The notes: a model not told the origin generated them from the letters alone. Counted from the first letter of the stretch, positions 27,507 through 35,631 are shown. The stretch: DNA of 64,000 nucleotides from JAJVID01 sp035714085 (GCA_035714085.1 DASTMP010000389.1:1-64000), one strand, 5' to 3'. Made by a program: numbers and translations.

Positions 27507-28775
27507 ATGCTCGATTTCAAGCTGCTGATTTCCCAGATCGGAGTAATCCTCATTGTCGCGAGGCTCGTTGGTTGGCTATTTAGCAAGTTTCATCAACCTC
27601 GTGTAATTGGTGAAATGGTTGCGGGGATACTGCTCGGCCCATCGCTGTTGGGTTGGGCCGCGCCAGGCGTCTCCGCCGCCCTTTTCCCACCGGCCAGCCT
27701 CGGCTATTTGAACGCGTTGAGCCAGATTGGACTCCTGCTGTTTATGTTCCTGGTCGGCCTGGAGCTGGACCTGGAACAGTTGCGGAAACTGGGCCGCGCC
27801 GCAATGACCACCAGCCTGACCAGCATCATCGCGCCTTTTATCCTGGGTTTCCTGCTCGCGGTCTATCTTTACCCGAGATTATCCGACCCAAGCGTCAATT
27901 TCACTGGCTTTGCGCTGTTTATCAGCATCGCGATGAGCATCACCGCATTTCCCGTACTTGCGCGCATATTGACTGAGCGGAATCTGCTGCGCACCAGGGT
28001 GGGAGCAGTAGCGATTACTTGCGCCGCTGTAGATGACGTCACAGCCTGGATCATTCTGGCCGGCATCATCGTGCTGATTCGCTCCTCAAATCTGCCGCTG
28101 CCTTTATGGATGATGTTGGCCGGCCTCGGCGTGTTCGTTCTGGTGATGTGGGTTGTGGTAAGGCGCGCCCTGCAAAGACTCGTCGCGCTATTTGAGCGCC
28201 AGGGAGTTCTCACTCACGACATTCTGGCCGTCATTCTGTTGTTGGTAATGGCCTCCGGTTGGATGACCGAATTTCTCGGCGTTCATGCATTATTCGGGGC
28301 TTTTCTGGCGGGAGCTATTATGCCCAGGCATCACGAGCTGTCACGAGAACTGTGGCAGCGCTGTGAAACCCTGGTCGTAACGCTCTTGCTGCCCCTCTTT
28401 TTTGCTTTCACTGGCCTACGCTCCAGCTTTTTCCTGATCTCTGGCGCGCGGATGTGGCTCTATTGCGCTGTCATCATTGCGCTCGCGATCATTGGCAAAT
28501 TGTGCGGCTCGCTGGCGGCGGCCAGAATCAACGGGATGTCGTGGCGTGAGGCCTCAGCCGTGGGCATTATGATGAACACGCGTGGGCTGGTCGAATTGGT
28601 TATTCTCAACATCGGACTCGATCTGGGCATTCTTTCCCAGACATTATTCTCCATTATGGTGCTCATGGCCCTCGTTACTACGTTCATGACTTCGCCGTTG
28701 CTGAGCTGGATTTATCCTGAGCGCCTGGCGCGGATGGAAGCGCCAGCATTAGCGCGACAACGAGAAATGGGATGA
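27507..28775 (+). CDS. CPA2-type cation:proton antiporter
   Basis: The 422-residue polytopic protein fits the Kef/NapA-type monovalent cation:proton antiporters: VIGEMVAGILLGPSLLGW early, the paired aspartates in TCAAVDDVTAWIIL at the ion-binding site, HALFGAFLAGAIMPRH and MMNTRGLVELVILNIGLDLG. No C-terminal TrkA-N regulatory domain is attached. It would exchange sodium or potassium for protons across the inner membrane. It starts 18 bases after the flavoprotein gene, and its end overlaps the next start by four bases. Confidence 0.88.
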   Translation: MLDFKLLISQIGVILIVARLVGWLFSKFHQPRVIGEMVAGILLGPSLLGWAAPGVSAALFPPASLGYLNALSQIGLLLFMFLVGLELDLEQLRKLGRAAMTTSLTSIIAPFILGFLLAVYLYPRLSDPSVNFTGFALFISIAMSITAFPVLARILTERNLLRTRVGAVAITCAAVDDVTAWIILAGIIVLIRSSNLPLPLWMMLAGLGVFVLVMWVVVRRALQRLVALFERQGVLTHDILAVILLLVMASGWMTEFLGVHALFGAFLAGAIMPRHHELSRELWQRCETLVVTLLLPLFFAFTGLRSSFFLISGARMWLYCAVIIALAIIGKLCGSLAAARINGMSWREASAVGIMMNTRGLVELVILNIGLDLGILSQTLFSIMVLMALVTTFMTSPLLSWIYPERLARMEAPALARQREMG

Positions 28776-29581
28776 CTTTTCCAAGGCGACTCGCTCTGAT
28801 CGGCATTCCCTGGGACGAGAACTCTTCGTTCATGCGCGGCCCGGCCGAGGCTCCGCCGCTCATCCGCGCCGCGTTCGCTTCCGAATCAGCGAACCTTTGG
28901 AGCGAGAACGGGATTGATCTCGGCGCGACGCCGATCTTCGACGCCGGAGACGTCGAACCGATTTCAGGCGCAGCGATGATCAACCGAATCGCGGAATCAA
29001 TCTCGACGCTGCTCAATCAAGACTACCGGCTAATCGCCCTTGGCGGAGATCACGCGATTACATACCCTGTCGTCAAAGCTTTCGCGAAGAAGTATCCGCG
29101 TCTGAGCGTCTTGCATTTCGACGCGCACCCAGACATCTACGATGAATTTAATGGCAATCGCCACTCGCACGCCTGCCCGTTCGCGCGGATTATGGAAGAA
29201 GGGCTGGTCGAACGGCTCGTCCAGGTCGGGATTCGTACGGCGACCGGCCATCAGCGCGAACAGATCGAGCGATTCGGGGTCGAGGTCGTAGAGATGAAAG
29301 ATTTCCGCGACGACCTGATCGTCGAATTCGACACACCTGTCTATATATCGTTCGACATTGACGGGCTCGACCCGGCGTTCGCTCCGGGCGTTTCGCATCG
29401 CGAGCCGGGAGGGCTGTCAACCCGTCAGGCGTTGAATGTGATCCAGCGGCTCAAGGCCGATGTAGCCGGCGCGGACATCGTAGAATTCAATCCGCGAATG
29501 GATTCGACGGGCGTATCCGCGATGGTCTGCGCGAAGTTGCTGAAAGAGATCACGGCCCGAATGATAGTGGGCAGCGGGTAG
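28772..29581 (+). CDS. Ureohydrolase (agmatinase/arginase family)
   Basis: The 269-residue protein contains all three manganese-binding signatures: GGDHAITYPVVKAF, LHFDAHPDIYDEF and SFDIDGLDPAFAPGVSH. It hydrolyses the guanidino group of agmatine, arginine or a related compound; the sequence alone does not fix which. Its ATG overlaps the antiporter stop (ATGA), indicating coupled translation. The final residues (IVGSG) are encoded inside the left arm of the following stem-loop, so the natural C-terminus may have been altered by that element. Confidence 0.85.
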   Translation: MTFPRRLALIGIPWDENSSFMRGPAEAPPLIRAAFASESANLWSENGIDLGATPIFDAGDVEPISGAAMINRIAESISTLLNQDYRLIALGGDHAITYPVVKAFAKKYPRLSVLHFDAHPDIYDEFNGNRHSHACPFARIMEEGLVERLVQVGIRTATGHQREQIERFGVEVVEMKDFRDDLIVEFDTPVYISFDIDGLDPAFAPGVSHREPGGLSTRQALNVIQRLKADVAGADIVEFNPRMDSTGVSAMVCAKLLKEITARMIVGSG

Positions 29582-29646
29582 TGAATAGTGGGCAGTAAAG
29601 AGATCAAAAGCGCCTGCTGCCCACTATCCACTACCCACTGCCCACT
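29564..29646. repeat. Stem-loop of GTGGGCAG words overlapping the ureohydrolase stop
   Basis: AGTGGGCAGCGGGTAGTG...(29565-29594) pairs with CTGCCCACTATCCACTAC...(29617-29646). The left arm includes the last codons and stop of the ureohydrolase. The right arm ends 15 bases before the stop of the convergent Clp ATPase gene, so one structure serves both 3' ends. Confidence 0.8.
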
Positions 29647-29661
29647 AACCGCCACAGCCTT

Positions 29662-30816
29662 TTAAGCAGCCAGAGGCCGCATGAAGGCGCCGAATCTCGA
29701 TTGAGTCCAGTCCCTAACCGTAGAAGAGGGCTTCTTTTTGAAGCACAGTTCCTGTCCAGTTTCATCCACGTCAACACAAACGACGTCGCCGATCTCGATC
29801 TGCCTCGTGGCGATCAGGTTCGACAGAGGTATCACAAGATGGCGCTCGATGGCGCGCTTGAGCGGGCGCGTGCCGTAGCGGCGGTCGAATCCTTCGGCGA
29901 GCAGGAAATCCTTTGTTCTTTCGGCGCAACTGAGCATGAAATTTCCGCTGCCCGATAACAACACGCGGCGCTGTACAATCTGGAATTCGATGTCCAGGAT
30001 ACGGCGCAGCGATTCCTGGGTGAGCGAGTGGAAGACCACAGTCTTGTCGAGCCGGTTGATGAATTCCGGCGAGAATTTGCGGCGCGCCGCTTCAACGCCG
30101 ATCTTCTCGATCCTCGCGTCGAGCTCCGATCCGGATTCGAATCGGCGCGTGAATCCGAGCTTGCCTTCGGTGATTTCGGCCATTTCACGCGCGCCCAGGT
30201 TCGATGTCATAACGATTACGCAGTTTGAAAAATCCACGGTCCGGTTGTCGCCCAGCGTGATGCGCGCTTTATCCAAGACTCCGAGCAGGAGTTGCCACAA
30301 TGCGTCCGACGCTTTTTCGATCTCGTCGAAGAGCACGAAGGTCAGCCTGTTACGCGGCGTGTGATAGCGATCAAGCATCTCCTGCGTGAGGATCGGCCTG
30401 GTCTCTCGGTGCCCGAGATAGCCTGGGGGCGAGCCGACCAGTTTGGATATTTCGTGCGAGTGCTGAAACTCGGCGCAATCGACCTTGACCATCGCATAGG
30501 GGTCGCCGAACAGAATTTCGGCGGCGGCCTCGACCGAACGCGTTTTGCCCGAGCCGGTCGGTCCGAGGAAGAGCAACGCGCCCAGCGGCTTGTTCGGCAA
30601 AGTCATCTTTGCGAGATAGACCTGGTAAATCTGCGAGAGCGCAAACACCGCGTCGTCTTGAGCGACAATGCGTTTGAACAATTCACGCTCGAACTCGCAC
30701 GCCTCATGGCACCGTTGTCTGGTGTTGAGCGAGACCCAACCGCTCCCTGTCGCCTCCGCCAATGAATCGCTAACGCCAGCTGTGGCCCCTGTCGTTCTCA
30801 GTTCCGTCGTGGACAT
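29662..30816 (-). CDS. Single-ring Clp/HSP100 AAA+ ATPase with ClpP-type loop
   Basis: The 384-residue protein corresponds to only the second AAA+ module (D2) of ClpA/B/C. Visible are Walker A GPTGSGKT (85-92), pore loop PPGYLG (130-135), Walker B VLFDEIE (161-167), arginine finger FSPEFINRLD and sensor II GTRPLKR (315-321). LGF at 220-222 sits where ClpA and ClpC carry the ClpP-docking loop, suggesting a protease partner. The usual Clp N-domain is missing; a separate Clp N-domain gene lies 1.5 kb away on the other strand. ATG 30816 is preceded by AAGGAGGAG. The upstream sigma-54 type promoter suggests stress or growth-phase control. Confidence 0.87.
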   Translation of the reverse strand: MSTTELRTTGATAGVSDSLAEATGSGWVSLNTRQRCHEACEFERELFKRIVAQDDAVFALSQIYQVYLAKMTLPNKPLGALLFLGPTGSGKTRSVEAAAEILFGDPYAMVKVDCAEFQHSHEISKLVGSPPGYLGHRETRPILTQEMLDRYHTPRNRLTFVLFDEIEKASDALWQLLLGVLDKARITLGDNRTVDFSNCVIVMTSNLGAREMAEITEGKLGFTRRFESGSELDARIEKIGVEAARRKFSPEFINRLDKTVVFHSLTQESLRRILDIEFQIVQRRVLLSGSGNFMLSCAERTKDFLLAEGFDRRYGTRPLKRAIERHLVIPLSNLIATRQIEIGDVVCVDVDETGQELCFKKKPSSTVRDWTQSRFGAFMRPLAA

Positions 30817-30888
30817 ATCGGCTCCTCCTTTCCGACGTTTGTTAATGCCTGTTTTCAAATAAACATATGCGAAACCGCCGACAATTAG

Positions 30889-30904
30889 AGCAAGAGAGGC
30901 GCCA
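30889..30904 (-). promoter_or_regulatory. Sigma-54 type promoter before the Clp ATPase
   Basis: On the minus strand TGGCGCCTCTCTTGCT has GG and GC separated by exactly ten bases, as in -24/-12 promoters (consensus TGGCACG-N4-TTGCT). The predicted start lies about 60 bases upstream of the ATG at 30816. One consensus base (A in GGCAC) is G. Confidence 0.6.
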
Positions 30905-31055
30905 GATAGGTTTATATAATTTGCGCATATATGCCACATGGTCAGTGGTGGATACTATTTCGGTACAATGATTGTAGCGGTCATCACCATCAATTTTCAG
31001 CGCCGATCGCGACAAAGTTTTTAGATTTATAGATTTGATTTCGAGCGCCCAGCAA

Positions 31056-31071
31056 AGGCACAAGGTTTGCG
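31056..31071 (+). promoter_or_regulatory. Sigma-54 type promoter before the first small gene
   Basis: AGGCACAAGGTTTGCG fits GGCAC-N5-TTGC with correct -24/-12 spacing (GG at 31057-31058, GC at 31069-31070). It is 77 bases before the ATG at 31148. Confidence 0.7.
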
Positions 31072-31147
31072 TATGTTGGAAGTGAATAAGCTACGAATCA
31101 AACTTCAACAATCTATAAAAAATTCGATTCGAGTAGGAGGAGAAGTA

Positions 31148-31378
31148 ATGAAACGCGCAAAACTGATCAAACGCGAAGAGATTATCGAACGAGAACAAGC
31201 CGCTGCGTCAGAAAGCGCCAACCCGTCGGCGCCGGAGTCAACAACGCAACAACCATCAGTAGTAAAGTTGACATTTGATGCGGTAAGGAAATGGGCCAAC
31301 GAACGTCAATCCGGTAAATCCGTAAAGCCTCGTGAAGCTTTCGACGCGCTCTTTGTCGAGCCTCGCACGAACGAGTAG
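31148..31378 (+). CDS. Small charged protein of unknown function
   Basis: The 76-residue protein starts at the ATG behind a strong AGGAGGAG box, ten bases away. The N-terminal third is a charged helix (MKRAKLIKREEIIEREQ), followed by a Ser/Pro/Gln-rich spacer and a C-terminal FDAVRKWANERQ...REAFDALFVEP helix pair. I recognise no family. The frame is open upstream, but only this start has a ribosome binding site. Its sigma-54 type promoter and its place between two Clp-derived genes suggest a role as adaptor or stress protein (inference). Confidence 0.7.
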   Translation: MKRAKLIKREEIIEREQAAASESANPSAPESTTQQPSVVKLTFDAVRKWANERQSGKSVKPREAFDALFVEPRTNE

Positions 31379-31505
31379 TTCCTTGCCGACTTCCGGTAAA
31401 ATTGAAAACAATTCGCCGGGCAACAAATATCGAGCGCCATCTGTTTGCCGTATCACAATAAGGCGCCTCTGCATACATTTACTTAAGTATAGATCGCAGA
31501 CGGTT

Positions 31506-31521
31506 CGGCACAATCCTTGCA
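31506..31521 (+). promoter_or_regulatory. Sigma-54 type promoter before the lmo0937-like gene
   Basis: CGGCACAATCCTTGCA gives GGCAC-N5-TTGC with ideal spacing (GG at 31507-31508, GC at 31519-31520). It lies about 80 bases before the ATG at 31603. Confidence 0.72.
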
Positions 31522-31602
31522 CTTTATCAAAATGCGAGCTTCAACGCGCGCCGAGGTTGATTTAACCTGAGAACAATATGAAATTATGAGGAGGAGAGAA
31601 TA

Positions 31603-31752
31603 ATGTTGTGGACGATTATCGCGTTGCTTGTCGTGCTTTGGCTGTTGGGATTGATTGGCGGCATCGGTGGAAATCTGATCCATCTACTGCTGGTTGTCGC
31701 CGCAGTCATACTCATCTATCAGCTTATTACTGGTCGTAGGGTCGTGGTTTAA
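31603..31752 (+). CDS. lmo0937-family membrane micro-protein
   Basis: A 49-residue protein, MLWTIIALLVVLWLLGLIGG at the N-terminus and two hydrophobic helices ending LITGRRVVV. This closely fits the lmo0937 family of tiny membrane proteins found in many bacteria; their function is not established. GAGGAGAG precedes the ATG. A sigma-54 type promoter sits upstream. Confidence 0.85.
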   Translation: MLWTIIALLVVLWLLGLIGGIGGNLIHLLLVVAAVILIYQLITGRRVVV

Positions 31753-31805
31753 AGCCCTCTCCGGTGATCGGATTGTGGACGAGACTCTCCCCACAGGAGG
31801 AGATT

Positions 31806-31901
31806 ATGAGGCTGTGGGATTCCCTGATAATAAAGATTCTGGCGGTTATCAGCTTGATCGCGCTCGTCAGCGTCGCGCAAGCCGTCATAGAAGGATATTG
31901 A
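31806..31901 (+). CDS. 31-residue hydrophobic peptide
   Basis: ATG at 31806 follows AGGAGG at ideal spacing and encodes MRLWDSLIIKILAVISLIAL followed by VSVAQAVIEGY, a single membrane helix. No family is recognised. The strong ribosome binding site and the series of adjacent micro-protein genes support it as real; conservation cannot be checked here. Confidence 0.55.
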   Translation: MRLWDSLIIKILAVISLIALVSVAQAVIEGY

Positions 31902-31988
31902 TCGGCGAGTTTTGACCAGGATTTGAGGCGGAGCGGTTGTTTGAACCTCTCTGCCTCTTTCAATAAAAGGCGCCCGCCCCGCATAGAT

Positions 31989-32231
31989 ATGGACACAGCC
32001 GGCTCATTTCTTCTATTGCTTATCTTGACCATCCTAATATTCGGCGTCCCCCTACTCCTGCTCGCAATCAGATTGATCGAAACTATCTCCGAGCTGCGCG
32101 AATCCATGAGAAGCGATGAAGGCGAATCAGCAGCAGGAGAGAAAACTCTGGTCGATAATAAAGCGCCGGTTGAAAAGAGATCGCCAACAGATGACGCCGG
32201 CGAATGGACACCAGCCAAGCACATGCGATAG
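31989..32231 (+). CDS. 80-residue single-span membrane protein
   Basis: The protein begins with one hydrophobic helix (FLLLLILTILIFGVPLLLLAIRLIE) and continues as an acidic/polar tail (ELRESMRSDEGESAAGEK...). The start MDTAG is chosen because it places the helix at the N-terminus; no strong Shine-Dalgarno is seen. No family recognised. It is part of the micro-protein series between the two Clp-derived genes. Confidence 0.5.
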   Translation: MDTAGSFLLLLILTILIFGVPLLLLAIRLIETISELRESMRSDEGESAAGEKTLVDNKAPVEKRSPTDDAGEWTPAKHMR

Positions 32232-32339
32232 ATTACGACTATCCATAAATAATCTTTCCGGCAAACAATCTTTTAAGCAATCGTCACGCAGTCCATTGGA
32301 GTTATGCGCGGAAGGATATCGTCCAACGGAGGTCCGAAT

Positions 32340-32870
32340 ATGAGCGCTCTGGAATTTTACAATCAGAGACTAGCTGATAGCGGGCAGCGTATCTTCGCGG
32401 GCGCGCTGAATGGCGCCCGGCGCCGAGGGCAAAACTATGTCGTGCCCGAACACATCATCGAGGCTTTGGGCGCCGAGGAGGACCGATTCTTCCAGCTTCT
32501 GATGAGCTTTCTCAAGATCGATCCCGTACAGATCCAGCCGCTGATAGCGAAGCGTCTGGAGATTTTTCCGCAGCAAGCCGGGAGGTTGCGCCTGGCGCCG
32601 GTAACCATCGCCCTGCTCAAGCAAGCCTGGGAAATGGCGATGCTTGACGGCCGCATGAAGATTGAGTCGTTCGACTTGATCCTGGCGCTGGCAAATGACC
32701 CCGCTGGAGTGTTGATCGAATCACTAAGGGAGCTGAATGCAGACGCAGGCGCCGCGGCCGCGACTATTCGGGCGCTGGTCCGCTGCGCAGAGAGAATATC
32801 GTACAAGCTCGACGCCGAGAAGGAAGTAAGCGTGATCTTCACTTACGACGAGACGGCGCAATATGGATAA
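32340..32870 (+). CDS. Stand-alone Clp N-domain (R-domain) protein
   Basis: The 176-residue protein resembles the Clp amino-terminal domain: two related four-helix halves, the first with FAGALNGARRRGQNYVVPEHIIEAL and the second with TIALLKQAWEMAMLDGRMKIESFDLILALANDPAG. This domain normally sits on ClpA/B/C and binds substrates or adaptors. No AAA+ domain follows; the matching single-ring ATPase is the divergent gene at 29662-30816. The ATG at 32340 has GGAGGT ten bases before it. A substrate-delivery or adaptor role is inferred. Confidence 0.78.
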   Translation: MSALEFYNQRLADSGQRIFAGALNGARRRGQNYVVPEHIIEALGAEEDRFFQLLMSFLKIDPVQIQPLIAKRLEIFPQQAGRLRLAPVTIALLKQAWEMAMLDGRMKIESFDLILALANDPAGVLIESLRELNADAGAAAATIRALVRCAERISYKLDAEKEVSVIFTYDETAQYG

Positions 32871-32949
32871 TGAATTATCAAGACCATCAGAGGAATCGCT
32901 CCTGCCTGTCTCAATGAGCGACACCGGAGACAATGAAAACGCGCTGTGA
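32863..32949 (+). CDS. Possible 28-residue overlapping peptide
   Basis: ATG at 32863 overlaps the end of the Clp N-domain gene by eight bases and encodes a short polar acidic peptide (MDNELSRPSEESLLPVS...). Overlap could allow coupled translation, but there is no independent ribosome binding site and no known relative. Doubtful. Confidence 0.25.
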   Translation: MDNELSRPSEESLLPVSMSDTGDNENAL

Positions 32950-33024
32950 GTCCAGCCTTTAGGGAGCCGCAGTTCGGCCGCCCAAAGGCGGGACTCATAA
33001 CGCTCTCACGGAGAAAATGAGTCT

Positions 33025-34728
33025 ATGCAAACATCGAAGCGCAAAATCTATGACGCTATTGTTGTCGGCTCCGGCGCTACTGGCGGTTGGGCGGCGAAAG
33101 CGCTCACCGAGCGCGGGATGACCGTGCTCGTGCTCGAGGCAGGACGCCAGCTCGACCCTCAAAATGATTTCCGCGAGCATACCTTCCCCTATGAACTCAA
33201 ATATCGCGGCCTGGTTTCCGGCGACAAATACGCCCCGCGCCAGCCGATTCAATCCAGGTGCTACGCGGCGAACGAATATGGCCATCACCTCTTCGTTGAC
33301 GACATTGACAATCCGTACACGACTCCTGAAGACAAGCCGTTCTGGTGGATTCGCGGGAGGCACGTCGGCGGGCGTTCGATCACGTGGGGGCGGCAGTCCT
33401 ACCGGCTGAGCGATTACGACTTCAAGGCCGCCGAGCGCGACGGCTACGGCGACCCCTGGCCTTTTAGCTACAAAGACCTCGAACCATATTACGATCAGGT
33501 CGAAAACTTCGTAGGCATCAGCGGGTCCTACGAAAACCTGCCTCAACTCCCCGACAGCAAATTCTTGCCGCCGATGGCGATGACCTGCGGCGAACGGATT
33601 TTGAAGAAATCGGTCGAGAGCAAATTCCCGGGACGCAACGTGATCATCGGGCGCGCGGCGATCCTGACCAGGAATCATCAGGGACGCGCCGCCTGCCATT
33701 ACTGCGGCCACTGCGACCGCGGCTGCTCGACTCACTCATATTACAGCAGCCCCGGCTCGACGCTTCCCGCCGCCGCGAAGACCGGACGAATGACGCTGCG
33801 CCCGAACGCCGTCGTGCGCGAGATCATCGTCGATCCGAATACCGGCAAGGCGGGCGGAGTCCGCGTCGTCAATCAGATCACGAAGCAGGATTACGAGGAG
33901 TACGGTAAAGTCATTGTGCTCTGCGCCTCGACGCTCGAATCAACGCGCATCCTGCTGAACTCTAAATCGCGCCAACACCCGGATGGATTGGGCAATTCGT
34001 CTGGAGTCTTAGGCCGTTACCTGATGGATCACATGTACTCGATCAGCGCGGGCGGAGTAGTGCCGGTGTTGAAAGGGATGGAGTACGATTATTCAGACGG
34101 GCGCGCGAATGGGATTTACGTCCCCCGATTCCGCAACATCCGGGACAAACATCCGAACTTCATTCGTGGTTACGGGATGCAGGGCAATTGCTCTCAGGGA
34201 TATTCCTTCGGGCATGCCAAACAGACGCCTGGCTTCGGCTCGGAATTCAAGAAGCTGGCGCGCGAGAATCCGGGAGAAGTCCCGTTCTGGCTCGGCGCAT
34301 GGTGCGAAATGCTACCGCGCAAGGAGAACGGCGCCATGATCGATCCGGAAAAGGTCGACGCGTGGGGCATTCCCGTGCTGCGTATCGAATGTGCGCACGG
34401 CGACAACGAGCGCGCCATGGCCAAAGACGCTCTTGAAACCATCAAGGAAATGGTCGACGCCGCCGGGTTCAGAACTTTGTACACAAGCTCGACGCCCGCG
34501 CCCCCGGGCTTCTGCATCCACGAGGTTGGCACGGCGCGAATGGGCGTCGATCCGAAATCGTCAGTCTTGAACAAATGGAATCAATCCTGGGATGTGAAGA
34601 ACGTCTTCGTCACCGACGGCGCATGTTTCGTCTCGCAGGGTTGCCAGAATCCGACCTTGACGATGATGGCAATCACGGCGCGCGCCTGCGATTACATCGC
34701 TAATGAATTTAAAGGCGGGAACATATAA
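33025..34728 (+). CDS. GMC family FAD-dependent oxidoreductase
   Basis: The 567-residue protein has the FAD-binding GSGATGGWAAKALTERG at the N-terminus, GGRSITWGRQSYR, and the C-terminal GMC signature region FVTDGACFVSQGCQNPTLTMMAIT. A cysteine cluster CHYCGHCDRGCSTHSY is seen near residue 228, as in sugar and gluconate dehydrogenase-like GMC proteins with an added small subunit; no such subunit gene is adjacent. It would oxidise a sugar, sugar acid or alcohol. There is no clear signal peptide, so location is uncertain. Confidence 0.88.
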   Translation: MQTSKRKIYDAIVVGSGATGGWAAKALTERGMTVLVLEAGRQLDPQNDFREHTFPYELKYRGLVSGDKYAPRQPIQSRCYAANEYGHHLFVDDIDNPYTTPEDKPFWWIRGRHVGGRSITWGRQSYRLSDYDFKAAERDGYGDPWPFSYKDLEPYYDQVENFVGISGSYENLPQLPDSKFLPPMAMTCGERILKKSVESKFPGRNVIIGRAAILTRNHQGRAACHYCGHCDRGCSTHSYYSSPGSTLPAAAKTGRMTLRPNAVVREIIVDPNTGKAGGVRVVNQITKQDYEEYGKVIVLCASTLESTRILLNSKSRQHPDGLGNSSGVLGRYLMDHMYSISAGGVVPVLKGMEYDYSDGRANGIYVPRFRNIRDKHPNFIRGYGMQGNCSQGYSFGHAKQTPGFGSEFKKLARENPGEVPFWLGAWCEMLPRKENGAMIDPEKVDAWGIPVLRIECAHGDNERAMAKDALETIKEMVDAAGFRTLYTSSTPAPPGFCIHEVGTARMGVDPKSSVLNKWNQSWDVKNVFVTDGACFVSQGCQNPTLTMMAITARACDYIANEFKGGNI

Positions 34729-34730
34729 GG

Positions 34731-34820
34731 GGAATCGGGAATCGGAAGAGGGAGAGTGAGGGAGCGGGAGACAAGGAGACAAACATTTCTTTCCCCCGCT
34801 CTCTCACTCTCCCGCTCACC
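34731..34820. repeat. Stem-loop of GAGTGAGGGAGCGGG words
   Basis: A purine arm (34731-34772) and a pyrimidine arm (34790-34820) pair through words such as GAGAGTGAGGGAGCGGG and CCCGCTCTCTCACTCTC. It starts within three bases of the GMC stop and ends seven bases before the stop of the convergent gene, filling the convergent intergenic space. Confidence 0.75.
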
Positions 34821-34826
34821 ATCCCC

Positions 34827-35321
34827 CTACTTCTGGGCAATGTAGGCGAAGACGAAGAGCGCGATCACGGCGAGCAGAAGCAGCGGCAAAGCCAATCCTG
34901 GCGCCTTGCGTCGGGCTTTGGTCCCATCGCTCTCGACGAGTGGCTTCGTCCTATCGATCTCAACGAGGGGCCGTGTCCTATCGCTTTCGATGAGCGGGCC
35001 AGTCTGGGCCGGTCGAATGAGGCGGGTTATGCCTCTGCCGAAGATCTTGGCAGTGGCGCTTTTCTCCAGAGGTATCGTGGTCGAGGACTCCGACACATCG
35101 TCCTTGCGCTTCAGCCACCGAAACTTTGTCGGGCGGCGCCGAACCGGCGAAGTTATAGGTATGACCTGTGTTGGCCGAATCTCGCCATCTTTGAGCGTCC
35201 AGTCGTAAGGCTCTGACGCGGCGCCGTATTCGTCGTGCGCCCACTCGCTTGACGGATTGAGCCAATCGAGATCCTGCTTGCGCGGGGAAGGATTTCTGCG
35301 ATCAGGCTTGACCATTTCCAT
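34827..35321 (-). CDS. Tail-anchored protein with nonapeptide repeats
   Basis: The 164-residue protein has a polar, proline- and charge-rich N-terminal 100 residues. Three nine-residue repeats follow at about 109-135 (PLIESDRTR, PLVEIDRTK, PLVESDGTK), and then a C-terminal transmembrane helix (LALPLLLLAVIALFVFAYIAQK). No family is recognised. The layout suggests a protein held in the membrane by its tail with a cytoplasmic head. Confidence 0.65.
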   Translation of the reverse strand: MEMVKPDRRNPSPRKQDLDWLNPSSEWAHDEYGAASEPYDWTLKDGEIRPTQVIPITSPVRRRPTKFRWLKRKDDVSESSTTIPLEKSATAKIFGRGITRLIRPAQTGPLIESDRTRPLVEIDRTKPLVESDGTKARRKAPGLALPLLLLAVIALFVFAYIAQK

Positions 35322-35631
35322 ATACTTATACTTCTCGTTATCTCGGATGCTTATTCTCTCTATCTGGTTTTCTATGAATCCGTGATCTTGTGGGCGAACT
35401 TAATTCAACTGCGGGATTCTTTCAGCATACGCCGCTAGCCGGGCAACCTTGAGGCAAGGGGTCTGGGTGTATTGATTGTGCGCCCTATATTCTACATTTA
35501 TCGAGGAATGTAAGCAAGAATTGTTTTCTCTTCATGCGGACTCATCGCTCCATACTTAGCTAGACAACTCGCAATCGTTATAGTACACATGGACGCTAGC
35601 TCTCACCTTTGAAGCCAAAAGGTTATACACG
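35322..35631. other. Divergent intergenic region before purQ
   Basis: About 310 bases without a gene lie between the tail-anchored protein (minus) and purQ (plus). AT-rich stretches (CTATATTCTACATT near 35488) could hold promoters. I see no purine riboswitch-like fold or purS gene. CCAAAAGG before purQ may be a weak ribosome binding site. Confidence 0.6.

Noticed and set aside
30920..30940. Another sigma-54 like sequence (GTGGCATATATGCGCA on the minus strand)
   Set aside because: Spacing between GG and GC is nine bases instead of ten, which sigma-54 promoters do not tolerate well.
35322..35631. purS gene or purine riboswitch before purQ
   Set aside because: No small ORF with PurS features and no recognisable aptamer core was found.
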